Assembly (NCBI GenBank): GCA_007692585.1
Contig: REBU01000044.1
Coordinates: forward strand, 1-64,000
DNA: 64,000 nucleotides
Origin: Paracoccaceae bacterium
GTDB lineage: Bacteria; Pseudomonadota; Alphaproteobacteria; Rhodobacterales; Rhodobacteraceae
Direction: 5' to 3'
In this document: positions 34,264-43,862 of the stretch, piece after piece
Layout of the letters: the number at the start of each line of letters is the position of its first letter
Position numbering within the stretch: position 1 is the stretch's first letter
Notes under the pieces: model-generated
Told to the model about the DNA's origin: nothing
Seen by the model: only the letters and a program-made list of their open reading frames with translations
The model's database searches: none
Made by a program: the position numbers and the translations under genes

Positions 34264-35325
34264 ATGCCCCCGCCAGACGCAATCTTTGCCATTCCCGGTG
34301 ACCTGAACACGCGCACAGGCGGCTATATCTATGCGCGGCGGCTGCTCGAAACGCTGCACGAGATTGGCCAGCCCCTGCGCCATGTCGCGCTGATGCCGTC
34401 CTGGCCGGAGCCCAGCCCAGCCGCCGAGGCCGAGCTGGCCGCAATGCTGACCGCGCTGCCGCCGGATATGGCGCTGATCCTCGATGGACTGGTCTTCGGC
34501 GCGATGGACACGCAGCTTCTGGCCGCGCAGAGGCGTCCGGTCATCGTCATGCTGCACCACCCGCTGGGGCTGGAATCCGGTCTGCCCCCGGCCCGCGCTG
34601 CCGCAATGATCGCGCGCGAACGCGCCAATCTGCGCCATGCCGCGCATGTCGTCGTGCCCTCGCCGCATACGCGCGACATTCTTGTGGCCGAATTCGGGGT
34701 CCGGCACGAAGATATTTCGATAGCCCTGCCCGGATTCGACCGCCCCGACCCGGCTGGAGTCGATGTTGCGCCAGCCTCACCGCCGCTGGTGCTCTCCGTC
34801 GGCATCCTCTGCGAACGCAAGGGCCATGACATCTTGCTGCGCGCCTTGGCGCGGCTGACGCATCTGGACTGGCAGGCGGCGATTGTCGGCAGGATCCATG
34901 ACGACGCCGTTTACGCCGCGCTGATCGCGCTGCGCCGCGCGCTGGGGCTGGAGGCACGTGTGCGCTTTACAGGCGAACTCGCGCAGGCCCCGCTCGATGC
35001 ACTCTATCGCAGCGCAAGGGTGTTTGCGCTGGCGACCCGCTACGAGGGATATGGTATGGTCTTCAGCGAAGCGCAGTTGCACGCGCTGCCGGTCGTCAGC
35101 TGCGCGGTCGGCGCGGTGCCGCAGACTGTGCCCGAAGGTGCTGGCCTGTTGGTGGCCCCGGACGATGTGCCGGGCTTTGCCGCAGCGCTGGAGCAGATGC
35201 TGACCGACAACGCAGCCCATGCGCGCCTTGCGGCTGGTGGCGCGGCTATCGGTGCGACCCTGCCCCAGTGGCGTGATGCGGCGCGGATCATGCGGGGCGT
35301 GCTTGACCGTGTGTCCGGGCGATAA
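34264..35325 (+). CDS. GT4-family glycosyltransferase
   Basis: The 353-residue cytosolic protein has a GT-B fold: N-terminal GDLNTRTGGYIYARRLLETL, the hinge region LVLSVGILCERKGHDILLRA, and the donor-binding EGYGMVFSEAQLHALPVVSC with the E-x7-E motif, then VPEGAGLLVAPDDV. The start at 34264 lies behind GAGGAGA; the in-frame 34072 start would add 64 unrelated residues. The position after opgG suggests glucan or lipid-linked sugar modification, but the 418-base gap weakens the case for co-transcription. Confidence 0.85.
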   Translation: MPPPDAIFAIPGDLNTRTGGYIYARRLLETLHEIGQPLRHVALMPSWPEPSPAAEAELAAMLTALPPDMALILDGLVFGAMDTQLLAAQRRPVIVMLHHPLGLESGLPPARAAAMIARERANLRHAAHVVVPSPHTRDILVAEFGVRHEDISIALPGFDRPDPAGVDVAPASPPLVLSVGILCERKGHDILLRALARLTHLDWQAAIVGRIHDDAVYAALIALRRALGLEARVRFTGELAQAPLDALYRSARVFALATRYEGYGMVFSEAQLHALPVVSCAVGAVPQTVPEGAGLLVAPDDVPGFAAALEQMLTDNAAHARLAAGGAAIGATLPQWRDAARIMRGVLDRVSGR

Positions 35326-35488
35326 GCGCACGATCCCAGTCTGTTTGCCCGGAATTCAATCCGCTTCAGCGCGCTCTGGTCACAAAAAGGTCTGCGCTCT
35401 TGCACTGATCGAGCATGCGGCTAATATCCTGTGAAACCGCGACAACTCACGCTTGACAGCGTGTGACGGGTCACAGGAGGACTGCAGG
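35326..35488 (+). promoter_or_regulatory. leader region of the peptide-type ABC transporter operon
   Basis: A 163-base gap before the binding-protein gene. It contains the ribosome site AGGAGG at 35475-35480, eight bases before the ATG, and a small inverted repeat around the TGTGACGGGTCACA segment at about 35462-35475. I see no convincing -35/-10 pair. Confidence 0.4.
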
Positions 35489-38008
35489 ATGCAATTGATG
35501 CGCGCCTTGGATCCGCTTCAGGTTGCTTCATCTGGTGTCAATCTGCTCCGTTCCGGTCTGGTATTGACCTTCGCCAGCGCGCTCGCCTTATCGCCCCTGC
35601 CGCTGCGCGCGCAGGACAATCTTGACACGCGGCGCGGCGGGTTGCTGGATGAAATCGTCTTCGCAACCGAAACCGATACCGCGCGGCTCTCGGGCCTGAT
35701 CTCGGACGGAGCGTTTCAGCTCACGGCGCAGGGCGTCAGCGATCCGTCGATGTTCCAGCGCATCCGCGAGTCTGCATTGATCGATTACGATATGTCCTTC
35801 GGCGGCTCGGTGGAACTCACGCTGAACCCGGCGGGACCGACCTTTCGCGACGGCACGCTCAACCCATTCCATGTTCCCGCCATCCGCGAGGCGATGAACT
35901 GGCTCATCGACCGCCGTTTTATCGCCGAGGAAATCTATGGCGGTCTTGCGCGTCCGCGCAGCCTGCCCATCGGCACAGCCGTGCCCGATTTCGCCCGCGT
36001 TGCGGCCAGCGCCCGCGCAATCGAGCTGCGCTACCGTCACGACCCTGCCCGCGCGCTGGCGGTGATCGAGGCCGAGATGCAGGCGCTGGGGGCCGAGCGG
36101 CAGGGCGGCATCTGGCACCATGACGGGCGGCCTGTGACGCTGCGCATGGTCATCCGCTCGGACGACAACCGCCGTCAGGTGGGCGATCATGTGGCCAATC
36201 TGCTCGAAGGCGCGGGGTTTCGCACCGAGCGGCTCTACCGCGGGCCGGAGGAAGCCTCGCGCATCTGGATCGCCTCTGACCCGGCGGCCGGGCAGTGGCA
36301 TATCGTGACGGGCGCGTGGATCTCGACCCTTGTGCGCCGCGATTCTTCCGATGACTTCGATTTCTACTACACCCCGCGCGGCAGGCCCGACCCGCTCTGG
36401 CAAGCCTACACGCCCGCGCCGGAATTCGACCGCGTCGCGTCGCGTCTGGCCGAAGGCGATTTCGCTGATCTGGAAGAACGCGCAGCGCTGATGACCCGTG
36501 CGCTGGATCTGGCGATGCAGGATTCCGCGCGGATCTGGCTGGTCGATCAGTCGCAGATCGGCCCGCGCGCCGCAGATATCCAGGTGGCCTCGGATCTTGC
36601 GGGCGGGGTGCGGGGCTCGCAGATCTGGCCGCTGACGCTGCGCTTCGCCGACCGCGTGGGCGGACAGGCGCGCGTGGCCATGCCCAGCGTGCTGACCGAG
36701 CCGTGGAATCCGGTCGCGGGCACGAACTGGCTGTTTGACCGCATGGTTCTGCGCGCGCTCAATGACAGCTCGGTTCTGCCTGACCCGTTCACAGGGTTGC
36801 ACCGTCCACAGCGATTGGCGCGGGCGGATCTGACCGTGCGCGAAGGCACTCCGGTTTCCGTCACCCTGCCCTGGGTCACGCTGGATCAGGCCGAGGAGAT
36901 CACGGTGCCCGATGACGCCTGGATCGCGTGGGACGAAGGCGAAGGCCGCTTTCTGACCGTGGCAGAAACCGGCCAGCAGGGCCTGTCGGCGCGCACGCGC
37001 ACTCTCCTGCATTACGGGCCTGAATTCTTCGACCGGCTCTGGCATGATGGCTCGACAGTCTCGCTGCCCGATGTGCTGGTCTCATGGGCGCTGACCTTCT
37101 CCCGCGCCAATCCCGACAGCCCGCATTTCGACCCCAGCCATGTGCCCGTTTTCGAGGTTTTCGAGCGGCAGTTTCGCGGCTGGCGGATCGTATCCGAAGA
37201 CCCCTTCGTGCTGGAAGTCTACAGTGATCAGATCTCGCTGGATGCCGAAACGATGGTTGCGCAGCGCACAGCCAGCGTGCTGCCCTGGCATGTGATCGGG
37301 CTTGCGATGCAGGCAGAAGCGCGCGGCGAGCTGGCCTTTTCCTCGGCCAAGGCGGACCGGATCGATGCCGAATGGCTGAGCCTTGTGGCCGGGCCGAGCC
37401 TGCCCATTCTCGACCGCAGGCTGGAAGATGCCCGCGACGCAGGAGCGATCCCCTTTCCCAACCTCCTTGGCCCGCATCTGACCGAGGAAGAGATCGCGCA
37501 GCGCTATGACAATATCGCGGCCTGGCGCGCGGCGCGGCGGCATTTCCAGATCGGCGACGGGCCCTATCTGCTCCATTCGGTGCATCCTATCGAAGGCGCG
37601 CTGGTCTTGCGCCATTTCCCCGATTTCCCTGATCCGGCGGATCGCTGGCTGGGCTTTGCCGCACCGCCTGTCCCGGTGCTGGATCTTGACGGGCCGCTGA
37701 TCGTCGCGCGGGGCGAAGAGGCTCGCTTCACCATTCAGGCCAGTTTCGCAGGCGATCCTGTCGCAGCGGACGATATGGAAGCCGCGCGTTTCCTGCTCTT
37801 TGACGGCGACGGCACGCTGATTGAGGAAGGCGACGTCACCGAGATCGGCGGCGGCATGTGGGAGGTGCGCTTGACCCCTGCCCAGATCGCAGCCCTTGGT
37901 ATGGGGCCGAATAGTCTGGAAGTTGTCTTTACCTCGCGCCATGTCGCGATGCCGGTATTCGCCAGCCAACCCTTCGCCACTGTGCCTGTGCGCACCGCGA
38001 ATTGGTGA
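35489..38008 (+). CDS. ABC transporter substrate-binding protein, family 5 (oligopeptide type), unusually long
   Basis: The periplasmic protein (839 residues) has a long leader with a hydrophobic core (SGLVLTFASALALSPLPL, cut near RAQ). Family-5 features include NPFHVPAIREAMNWLIDRRF, the LRMVIRSDDNRRQVGDHVAN segment and ISLDAETMVAQR. Normal members have about 500-600 residues; here a second large region and a C-terminal beta-rich domain (residues ~740-839) extend it. Start 35489 is fixed by AGGAGG. It leads an operon with two permeases and a double ATPase. Ligand unknown. Confidence 0.82.
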   Translation: MQLMRALDPLQVASSGVNLLRSGLVLTFASALALSPLPLRAQDNLDTRRGGLLDEIVFATETDTARLSGLISDGAFQLTAQGVSDPSMFQRIRESALIDYDMSFGGSVELTLNPAGPTFRDGTLNPFHVPAIREAMNWLIDRRFIAEEIYGGLARPRSLPIGTAVPDFARVAASARAIELRYRHDPARALAVIEAEMQALGAERQGGIWHHDGRPVTLRMVIRSDDNRRQVGDHVANLLEGAGFRTERLYRGPEEASRIWIASDPAAGQWHIVTGAWISTLVRRDSSDDFDFYYTPRGRPDPLWQAYTPAPEFDRVASRLAEGDFADLEERAALMTRALDLAMQDSARIWLVDQSQIGPRAADIQVASDLAGGVRGSQIWPLTLRFADRVGGQARVAMPSVLTEPWNPVAGTNWLFDRMVLRALNDSSVLPDPFTGLHRPQRLARADLTVREGTPVSVTLPWVTLDQAEEITVPDDAWIAWDEGEGRFLTVAETGQQGLSARTRTLLHYGPEFFDRLWHDGSTVSLPDVLVSWALTFSRANPDSPHFDPSHVPVFEVFERQFRGWRIVSEDPFVLEVYSDQISLDAETMVAQRTASVLPWHVIGLAMQAEARGELAFSSAKADRIDAEWLSLVAGPSLPILDRRLEDARDAGAIPFPNLLGPHLTEEEIAQRYDNIAAWRAARRHFQIGDGPYLLHSVHPIEGALVLRHFPDFPDPADRWLGFAAPPVPVLDLDGPLIVARGEEARFTIQASFAGDPVAADDMEAARFLLFDGDGTLIEEGDVTEIGGGMWEVRLTPAQIAALGMGPNSLEVVFTSRHVAMPVFASQPFATVPVRTANW

Positions 38009-38015
38009 GGAAACC

Positions 38016-39128
38016 ATGACCGAGCTCACCCAGCCCCCCGCCACGCACCCTTCCACGACACGCCCCCGCAGCCGCGAGATCAGCGGCCTTGCGCTGTTCA
38101 TGCTGCGCCGTGTCCTTGCGCTGGTGCTGACCGTGCTGGTGGGCGTCTATCTGACCATCATCATCGCCAATATGGGCGGGCAGGTTGATGAGCTGCGCAT
38201 CATCCAGATCCGCGCCGATGTCAGCGAGGCCGTGCGCGCCAACCCGGCCGTTGCTGCGGCCGAGCGCCCCGCCCTGATCGAGGCACAAGTCGCGCAAGAG
38301 GTCGAACGCCTGGGCCTCGATCAGCCGTTCTTCTGGCGCAGCCTCGATTATCTGCGCCGCGCCATGCTGCTCGATCTGGGCCGCGCCGAGCAGATGAGCA
38401 GTGATCTCGGCTCGCGGCAGGTCTCCGCGATCATCACCGAACGCCTGCCCGCCACGCTTCTGCTGTTCGGGACAGCCAATGTGCTGGTCTTCGCGGTGTC
38501 GCTGATCGTGGCGCTGGGGCTGTCGCGGCGCTATGGCTCCGCGCTTGACCGCACGATCGTGGCCCTTGCGCCAAGCTCTGCCGCGCCGGGCTGGTTCTAC
38601 GGGCTGTTCCTGATCCTGATCTTCGCCTTCGCCTGGCCGATTTTCCCGTCTGGCGGTATGGTCACGGTTCCCCCGCCCGAAACCGCCGGGGCTTATGCGC
38701 TCAGCGTGCTGCATCACATGGTCCTGCCGGTGTTTGCGATCTTCATCTCCTCCATCTTCGTGTCGATCTATTCCTGGCGCACCTTCTTCCTGATCCATTC
38801 GAGCGAGGATCATGTCGAAATGGCCCGCGCCAAGGGCCTGACGGACCGCATGATCGAGACGCGCTATATCCTGCGCCCAACGCTCCCGCCCATTGTGACT
38901 TCGTTCCTGCTGATGCTCATCGGCCTCTGGAGCGGCGCGATCATCCTTGAGCAGGTGTTCAACTGGCCGGGCCTTGGCACGCTTCTGTTTCAGGCCATCG
39001 GCTTTCGCGACACGCCAGTGATCATCGGCGGTGTGGTGATCTTCGCCTATCTTCTGGCGCTGACCGTGTTTCTGCTGGATTTCCTCTATGCCCTGCTTGA
39101 CCCGCGCGTGCGGGTAGGTGCCCCATGA
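38016..39128 (+). CDS. ABC transporter permease (DppB type)
   Basis: The 370-residue protein has a first helix, a soluble segment rich in charged residues (about 70-130), and five further helices. The permease coupling loop EDHVEMARAKGLTDRMIETR with the EAA-like Gly is present, and RYILRPTLPPIVTSF continues it. ATG 38016 follows GAGGAAACC, eight bases after the binding-protein stop; the earlier in-frame start would sit inside that gene. It overlaps the next permease by ATGA. Confidence 0.9.
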   Translation: MTELTQPPATHPSTTRPRSREISGLALFMLRRVLALVLTVLVGVYLTIIIANMGGQVDELRIIQIRADVSEAVRANPAVAAAERPALIEAQVAQEVERLGLDQPFFWRSLDYLRRAMLLDLGRAEQMSSDLGSRQVSAIITERLPATLLLFGTANVLVFAVSLIVALGLSRRYGSALDRTIVALAPSSAAPGWFYGLFLILIFAFAWPIFPSGGMVTVPPPETAGAYALSVLHHMVLPVFAIFISSIFVSIYSWRTFFLIHSSEDHVEMARAKGLTDRMIETRYILRPTLPPIVTSFLLMLIGLWSGAIILEQVFNWPGLGTLLFQAIGFRDTPVIIGGVVIFAYLLALTVFLLDFLYALLDPRVRVGAP

Positions 39129-40450
39129 GGGTCGCGGCACTCTGGGCGCGCATCCGGCCCTACCCTTCGGCAGTGGCGGGGGCCGCAATCATCCTCGCGC
39201 TGGTGCTGGTCGCCGTCGTGACCGTGATCGCCATTCCCTATAATCAGGCCGTCACCCAATGGCGCGGGGGCGATGCCGATTGGCGGATGAACCCGGTCAA
39301 TGCCAGCCCCGTCTGGACCAATCGCCTGACTGGCGGGAATGCGCCGCGCACGATGCGCGTGACGGTCGACCCTGACACCATCCAGCGCGCGCCTTTCGAG
39401 GGCGGCTTGCAGATGCGGCTGCCGCTCAGCTTTGACTTCCCCTATGACGATTTCCCAAGCGAATTGACGCTGATGCTGACGCTCAGCGGCACCGAGCGCG
39501 CGGCCTTCGTTGACCCGGTCTGGCAGCGCCCTGACGGGAGTGAGATCCGCCTTGGTGCGCAGCGGATCACGGGCGCGGACCGCATCGCGCTGTCGCAGGA
39601 CCGCGCGCTGGAAGGGCGGCTGGGCGATGTCCCCCATGTCGCGCTTTTCGCGCAAGCGCAGGACCGCACGCGCGTCGTGCAAGGCCGCTACACTCTGCTG
39701 ATTGACGCCGTGCTGTTCGACGAAGGGGCGGAGCTTTCCGCCGAATTGCTGGCATTCGGGCGGGTGCATGGGCTGGCCGGCACGGATCATCTGCGGCGCG
39801 ACCTGATGCTGGCGCTCCTCTGGGGCACGCCGATTGCGCTTGCCTTCGGGATCCTTGCGGCTGTCGGCACAACGGTCACGACGCTGGTGATCGCCGCAGT
39901 CGGTGTCTGGTTCGGCGGGCTGATCGATGCGGTGATCCAGCGCCTGACGGAAGTGACGATGATCCTGCCGATCCTGCCCATTCTGGTGATGATCGGCACG
40001 CTCTACTCCACCAGTATCTGGCTGATGCTGGGCGTGGTGATTGCTCTGGGCATTTTCAGTGCGTCGATCAAGATGTATCGCGCCATGTTGCTGCCCTTGC
40101 GCCGCGCCCCCTATATCGAGGCCGCGCGCGCTTACGGGGCGTCCAACATGCGCATCGTGATCCGCTACATGATCCCGCGCATTCTGCCGGTGCTGATCCC
40201 GTCTTTCGTGACGCTGATCCCGACTTATGTCTTCCTTGAAGCCTCGCTTGCCGTGCTGGGTCTGGGCGATCCGGTGCTGCCGACCTGGGGCAAGGTTCTG
40301 AACGACGCGCAGACGCAAGGCGCGCTCTTCAACGGCTTTTATTACTGGGTCATCGCGCCTGCCGTGCTCCTGATGCTGACGGGCTTGGGCTTCGCGCTGT
40401 TCGGTTTCGCCCTTGACCGTATCTTCAACCCGCGTCTGAGGTCGACATGA
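39125..40450 (+). CDS. ABC transporter permease (DppC type) with a large periplasmic insertion
   Basis: The 441-residue second permease has one N-terminal helix (about 15-38), then about 170 residues of soluble sequence between helices 1 and 2 (WRGGDADWRMNPVNASPVWT onward), then the transport domain with the EAA loop YIEAARAYGASNMRIVIRYM and IPRILPVLIPSFVTL. DppC proteins of about 300 residues lack this insert, which probably contacts the long binding protein. Coupled on both sides by ATGA overlaps. Confidence 0.88.
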   Translation: MRVAALWARIRPYPSAVAGAAIILALVLVAVVTVIAIPYNQAVTQWRGGDADWRMNPVNASPVWTNRLTGGNAPRTMRVTVDPDTIQRAPFEGGLQMRLPLSFDFPYDDFPSELTLMLTLSGTERAAFVDPVWQRPDGSEIRLGAQRITGADRIALSQDRALEGRLGDVPHVALFAQAQDRTRVVQGRYTLLIDAVLFDEGAELSAELLAFGRVHGLAGTDHLRRDLMLALLWGTPIALAFGILAAVGTTVTTLVIAAVGVWFGGLIDAVIQRLTEVTMILPILPILVMIGTLYSTSIWLMLGVVIALGIFSASIKMYRAMLLPLRRAPYIEAARAYGASNMRIVIRYMIPRILPVLIPSFVTLIPTYVFLEASLAVLGLGDPVLPTWGKVLNDAQTQGALFNGFYYWVIAPAVLLMLTGLGFALFGFALDRIFNPRLRST

Positions 40451-42408
40451 GCGCGCCCCTGCTGGAAGTCGAAAATCTGCGGCTGCATTACCGCACTCAG
40501 GGCGGTGTGATGCAGGCGCTTGACGGGGTGTCCTTCAGCCTCGCGCGGGGCGAGGCGATGGTGGTCCTGGGCGAATCCGGCTGTGGCAAGACCTCGCTCA
40601 GCCGCGCGCTGCTGCGGCTTCTGCCGCGCAATGTCGCTGAGTATTCCGGCGTGGTGCGGATCGACGGGCGCGATGTCATGCCGCTCTCGGACGAGGTATT
40701 CCGGCGCGAAATCCGCTGGTCGCGTGTCGCCATCGTGATGCAGGCGGCGATGAACGCGCTCAACCCGGTCGTGCGGGTGGGCGAGCAGGTGGCCGAGCCG
40801 CTGATGGCGCATCAGGGCCTTGCCCGCGCGCCCGCGCTGGAGGCCGCGGCCAAGGCACTGGTGCAGGTGGGTGTCTCCGCCGATTTCATGCAGCGCTACC
40901 CGTTCGAGCTGTCAGGCGGAATGCGTCAGCGCGTCGTGCTTGCCATGGCGCTGATCACCAAGCCCGATCTGATAATCCTTGATGAGCCCACCTCCGCGCT
41001 CGATCTGCTGACGCAGGCGAGCATCATGAACACGCTCAAACGCATCAAGCGTGAGACCGGCACCAGTTTCGTGCTGATCACGCATGATGTCGGCACATCA
41101 AGCGAACTCGCTGATCATGTGGCCGTGATGTATGCAGGCCAGATCGTCGAGTTCAGCCCCGCGCGCGATTTCTTCCGCGCGCCCGTGCATCCCTACGGAC
41201 AGGCCCTGATGGCGAGCGTGCCGCGCCTGCATGACCTGGCTGAGCCGCAGCATCTGGAAGGCACGCCACCGCCCCTGATCAACCCGCCCGCGGGCTGCCG
41301 CTTCGCGCCACGTTGCGCGCAGCGCTTCGACAAATGTGCGGAAATGCCGCCCGAGATGCAGCACGCCGATGGGCGGCGGAAGCTATGTTGGTTGCCAGAG
41401 GGCGAGACGGCGGGCAAAAGTGCTGCCGAAAAGGGTGCTCCCGCATCGGATTTGCTCGATATTCGCGCGTTGAAAACACATTTCACCCTGCGCAAATGGG
41501 GCTTTCTGCGTGCGGGCACTGTGCAGGCGCTCGATGGGGTCAGCTTTCGCCTGGCCCGTGGTGAGGCCGTGGCCGTAGTGGGCGAATCCGGTTGCGGCAA
41601 GTCCACGCTGGTGCGCACGCTGCTGGGCCTCGACCTGCCGACAGAAGGCAGCATCACCATTGAGGGGCGCGCGCTTGGCACGATGGATGCAGAGGCACAG
41701 CGCCATCTGCGGCGCACTGTGGGCTATGTCCAGCAAGACCCCTATGGCGCATTGCCGCCCTTCATGGATGTGGCCACGATCCTTGCCGAGCCTTTGAAGG
41801 TTCATGGGCTGAGCAATATCACCGCGCGCGTGCTGGCCGCGCTGGAGGAAGTCGGTCTGACCCCGGCGCAGGAATTTCTGGGCAAATTCCCGCATATGCT
41901 GTCAGGCGGGCAACAGCAACGCGTGGTGATTGCGCGCGCCTTGATCCTCGAGCCTGCACTGATCATCGCGGATGAGCCCGTCTCGATGCTCGATGCCTCG
42001 GTCAGCGCAGGCATTCTGCGGCTGCTGCGCAAGATCCAGGAGACGCGTGGGCTGACGCTGATCTTTGTCACGCACAACCTTGCCACCGTGCGCCATTTCG
42101 CCAACCGGATTTTCGTAATGTATGCGGGCCGCTTTGTCGAAACTGGACCGACGCAGGCGCTGCTCGACGCGCCGCAGCACCCCTACACGCAGGCGCTTCT
42201 CGCCGCGGTTTCCGATCCCGACCCGGAAAATGCCGCCCGCGAGCGGCCTGTGCCTGACAGCGAACCACCAAGCCTGATCAACCCGCCAGCGGGCTGCCGT
42301 TTCCACCCACGCTGCCCGCAGGCAATGGCGGGGATCTGCGACAAGGATACGCCCCCGGCCTTTACCCCGCGCCCCGGACAGACCAGCTGGTGCTGGCTGC
42401 ACCGTTGA
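40447..42408 (+). CDS. fused double ATPase of a peptide-type ABC transporter (DppD-DppF fusion)
   Basis: Two complete ATP-binding cassettes in 653 residues. The first has Walker A GESGCGKTSLSRALL, signature LSGGMRQRVVLAMAL and Walker B DLIILDEPTSALD; the second has GESGCGKSTLVRTLLG, LSGGQQQRVVIARAL and ALIIADEPVSMLD. Each half ends in the oligopeptide-transport motif NPPAGCRF-PRC (cysteine-rich). The fusion guarantees a one-to-one ratio of DppD and DppF parts. It is coupled to the second permease by ATGA. Confidence 0.93.
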   Translation: MSAPLLEVENLRLHYRTQGGVMQALDGVSFSLARGEAMVVLGESGCGKTSLSRALLRLLPRNVAEYSGVVRIDGRDVMPLSDEVFRREIRWSRVAIVMQAAMNALNPVVRVGEQVAEPLMAHQGLARAPALEAAAKALVQVGVSADFMQRYPFELSGGMRQRVVLAMALITKPDLIILDEPTSALDLLTQASIMNTLKRIKRETGTSFVLITHDVGTSSELADHVAVMYAGQIVEFSPARDFFRAPVHPYGQALMASVPRLHDLAEPQHLEGTPPPLINPPAGCRFAPRCAQRFDKCAEMPPEMQHADGRRKLCWLPEGETAGKSAAEKGAPASDLLDIRALKTHFTLRKWGFLRAGTVQALDGVSFRLARGEAVAVVGESGCGKSTLVRTLLGLDLPTEGSITIEGRALGTMDAEAQRHLRRTVGYVQQDPYGALPPFMDVATILAEPLKVHGLSNITARVLAALEEVGLTPAQEFLGKFPHMLSGGQQQRVVIARALILEPALIIADEPVSMLDASVSAGILRLLRKIQETRGLTLIFVTHNLATVRHFANRIFVMYAGRFVETGPTQALLDAPQHPYTQALLAAVSDPDPENAARERPVPDSEPPSLINPPAGCRFHPRCPQAMAGICDKDTPPAFTPRPGQTSWCWLHR

Positions 42409-42422
42409 AGGAGACAGGCCGC

Positions 42423-42659
42423 ATGCGTCATCTGCTTGGTGCTGTGATCGTGATACTTGTCGCGCTTGGCGTGCAGTTGGCCATGGTGGCGGGCGCCTTG
42501 CGGCCCAACCTGGCACTCGCAATGCTCGGTTATGCAGCGCTGTTCTTCGGCGCGGTGCTGATCGTCCCGGCCGCGTTGCGACACGCGGCACAGCGCAACA
42601 TCCACCGCACCCGCCCCGATACGGACACACCCCGCTTACCCACGCCACGTCTGCGATAG
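42423..42659 (+). CDS. small two-helix membrane protein
   Basis: A 78-residue protein with two hydrophobic segments (LLGAVIVILVALGVQLAMVA; LAMLGYAALFFGAVLIVPAA) and a basic tail (RNIHRTRPDTDTPRL). GGAGA precedes the ATG. It starts 14 bases after the ABC ATPase gene and is probably the last gene of that operon. No family recognised. Confidence 0.6.
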   Translation: MRHLLGAVIVILVALGVQLAMVAGALRPNLALAMLGYAALFFGAVLIVPAALRHAAQRNIHRTRPDTDTPRLPTPRLR

Positions 42660-42859
42660 CGACAACGTTATCCCAGCAGGCGCTAGCAGGAACACCGCCT
42701 TTTCCTTAACAAATATTAACCTTAATCCATTGGGCTCTGGCGAAAAAATAACGTTCTAACTGAACGATTGTCTCAGTCATGACCAGTCAGGACCGTATTC
42801 TTGCCCGAATTTCGCAAGAGAGTGTGATCCAACAAGACAGCTAATGACAAGGCCGGGTA

Positions 42860-43765
42860 ATGGACAGACTGACCGAAATGGAAGCGTTTGCGACTGTCGT
42901 GGACCAGGGCGGGTTCACGGATGCAGCGCGGAAGATGGGGATTTCGAAATCCGCAGTCTCCAAACATGTTTCGGCGCTTGAGGCGCGGCTCGGGGCGCGC
43001 TTGCTCAACCGAACGACACGGCGCGTCAGCCCCACGGATATCGGGCTTGCCTATTATGACCGCGCGCGCCGCGTGCTCAATGACGCAGGCGAGGCGGACA
43101 ATCTGGTCACGGCCATGCAATCGGCCCCGTCGGGCATCCTGCGCATGGCCGTGCCGACGGATTTCGGCGCCACGCATCTGTCGCCGGTGCTCGGCGAGTT
43201 CCTCAACCGCTACCCCGAAGTCTCCGTGAACATGGTGCTGAAAAATCGCTATGTCGAACTGATCTCCGAAGGCTTCGATCTCGCGATTCGCATGGGTGAA
43301 ATGGACGATTCGAGCCTGCGTGCGCGCAAGATCTGTCAGGCCACGCAGCGCCTGATTGCCGCGCCGAAATACCTAGAGGATTATGGCCGTCCGGGCCGGA
43401 TCGATGATCTCAATGACCACCGGTTGCTCTATTACTCGCATAATGCCGCAAGTTCCGTGTGGAAAATCACCGCGCCCTCTGGCGAACAGCGTCAGGTGCG
43501 CTCGGCGTCGTGGTTTTCGGTCAATGACGGCCAGTCGCTGCTCAATGCCGCGATCAATGGGCTGGGCATCGCCTATCTGCCTAGTTTCCTCTATGTTCCG
43601 GCGATGAAAAGCGGGCTGGTCGAAGACGTCATGCCCGAACTGCCCCGCGACATCCAAAGCCTCTATGCGGTCTATCCCTCGGGCCGCTACACCCAACCCA
43701 AGGTGCGCGCGCTGATCGATTTTCTGGTCGAGAAATTCGGCGCACGCAGTGCGGATGACTGGTAG
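42860..43765 (+). CDS. LysR-family transcriptional regulator
   Basis: The 301-residue protein has the N-terminal LysR helix-turn-helix (GFTDAARKMGISKSAVSKHV, then LEARLGARLLNRTTRRVSPT) and a periplasmic-binding-like effector domain (PSGILRMAVPTDFGATHLSP, YVELISEGFDLAIRMGEMDD). This pattern matches the large CrgA-like subgroup. AAGGCCGGGTA precedes the ATG. The 200-base upstream gap holds AT-rich TTAA elements. The target is not obvious; neither neighbour diverges from it. Confidence 0.92.
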   Translation: MDRLTEMEAFATVVDQGGFTDAARKMGISKSAVSKHVSALEARLGARLLNRTTRRVSPTDIGLAYYDRARRVLNDAGEADNLVTAMQSAPSGILRMAVPTDFGATHLSPVLGEFLNRYPEVSVNMVLKNRYVELISEGFDLAIRMGEMDDSSLRARKICQATQRLIAAPKYLEDYGRPGRIDDLNDHRLLYYSHNAASSVWKITAPSGEQRQVRSASWFSVNDGQSLLNAAINGLGIAYLPSFLYVPAMKSGLVEDVMPELPRDIQSLYAVYPSGRYTQPKVRALIDFLVEKFGARSADDW

Positions 43766-43862
43766 CACGTCGCGCCGGTCCCCTCTGGGCAGGGTCCCCT
43801 CCCCTGCCTCTCACCCGGCCAGAGCGATCAGCTCTGGCCGTTTTCGTGACGCGCGCAGCACG

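Noticed and set aside
35588-37045. 485-residue minus-strand frame inside the ABC binding-protein gene
   Set aside because: It is the complement of a well-supported family-5 binding protein and shows His/Arg/Gln-rich shadow composition.
42706-42725. CtrA-type site upstream of the LysR gene
   Set aside because: TTAA occurs three times but with spacers of six and two bases; the TTAA-N7-TTAA spacing is absent.
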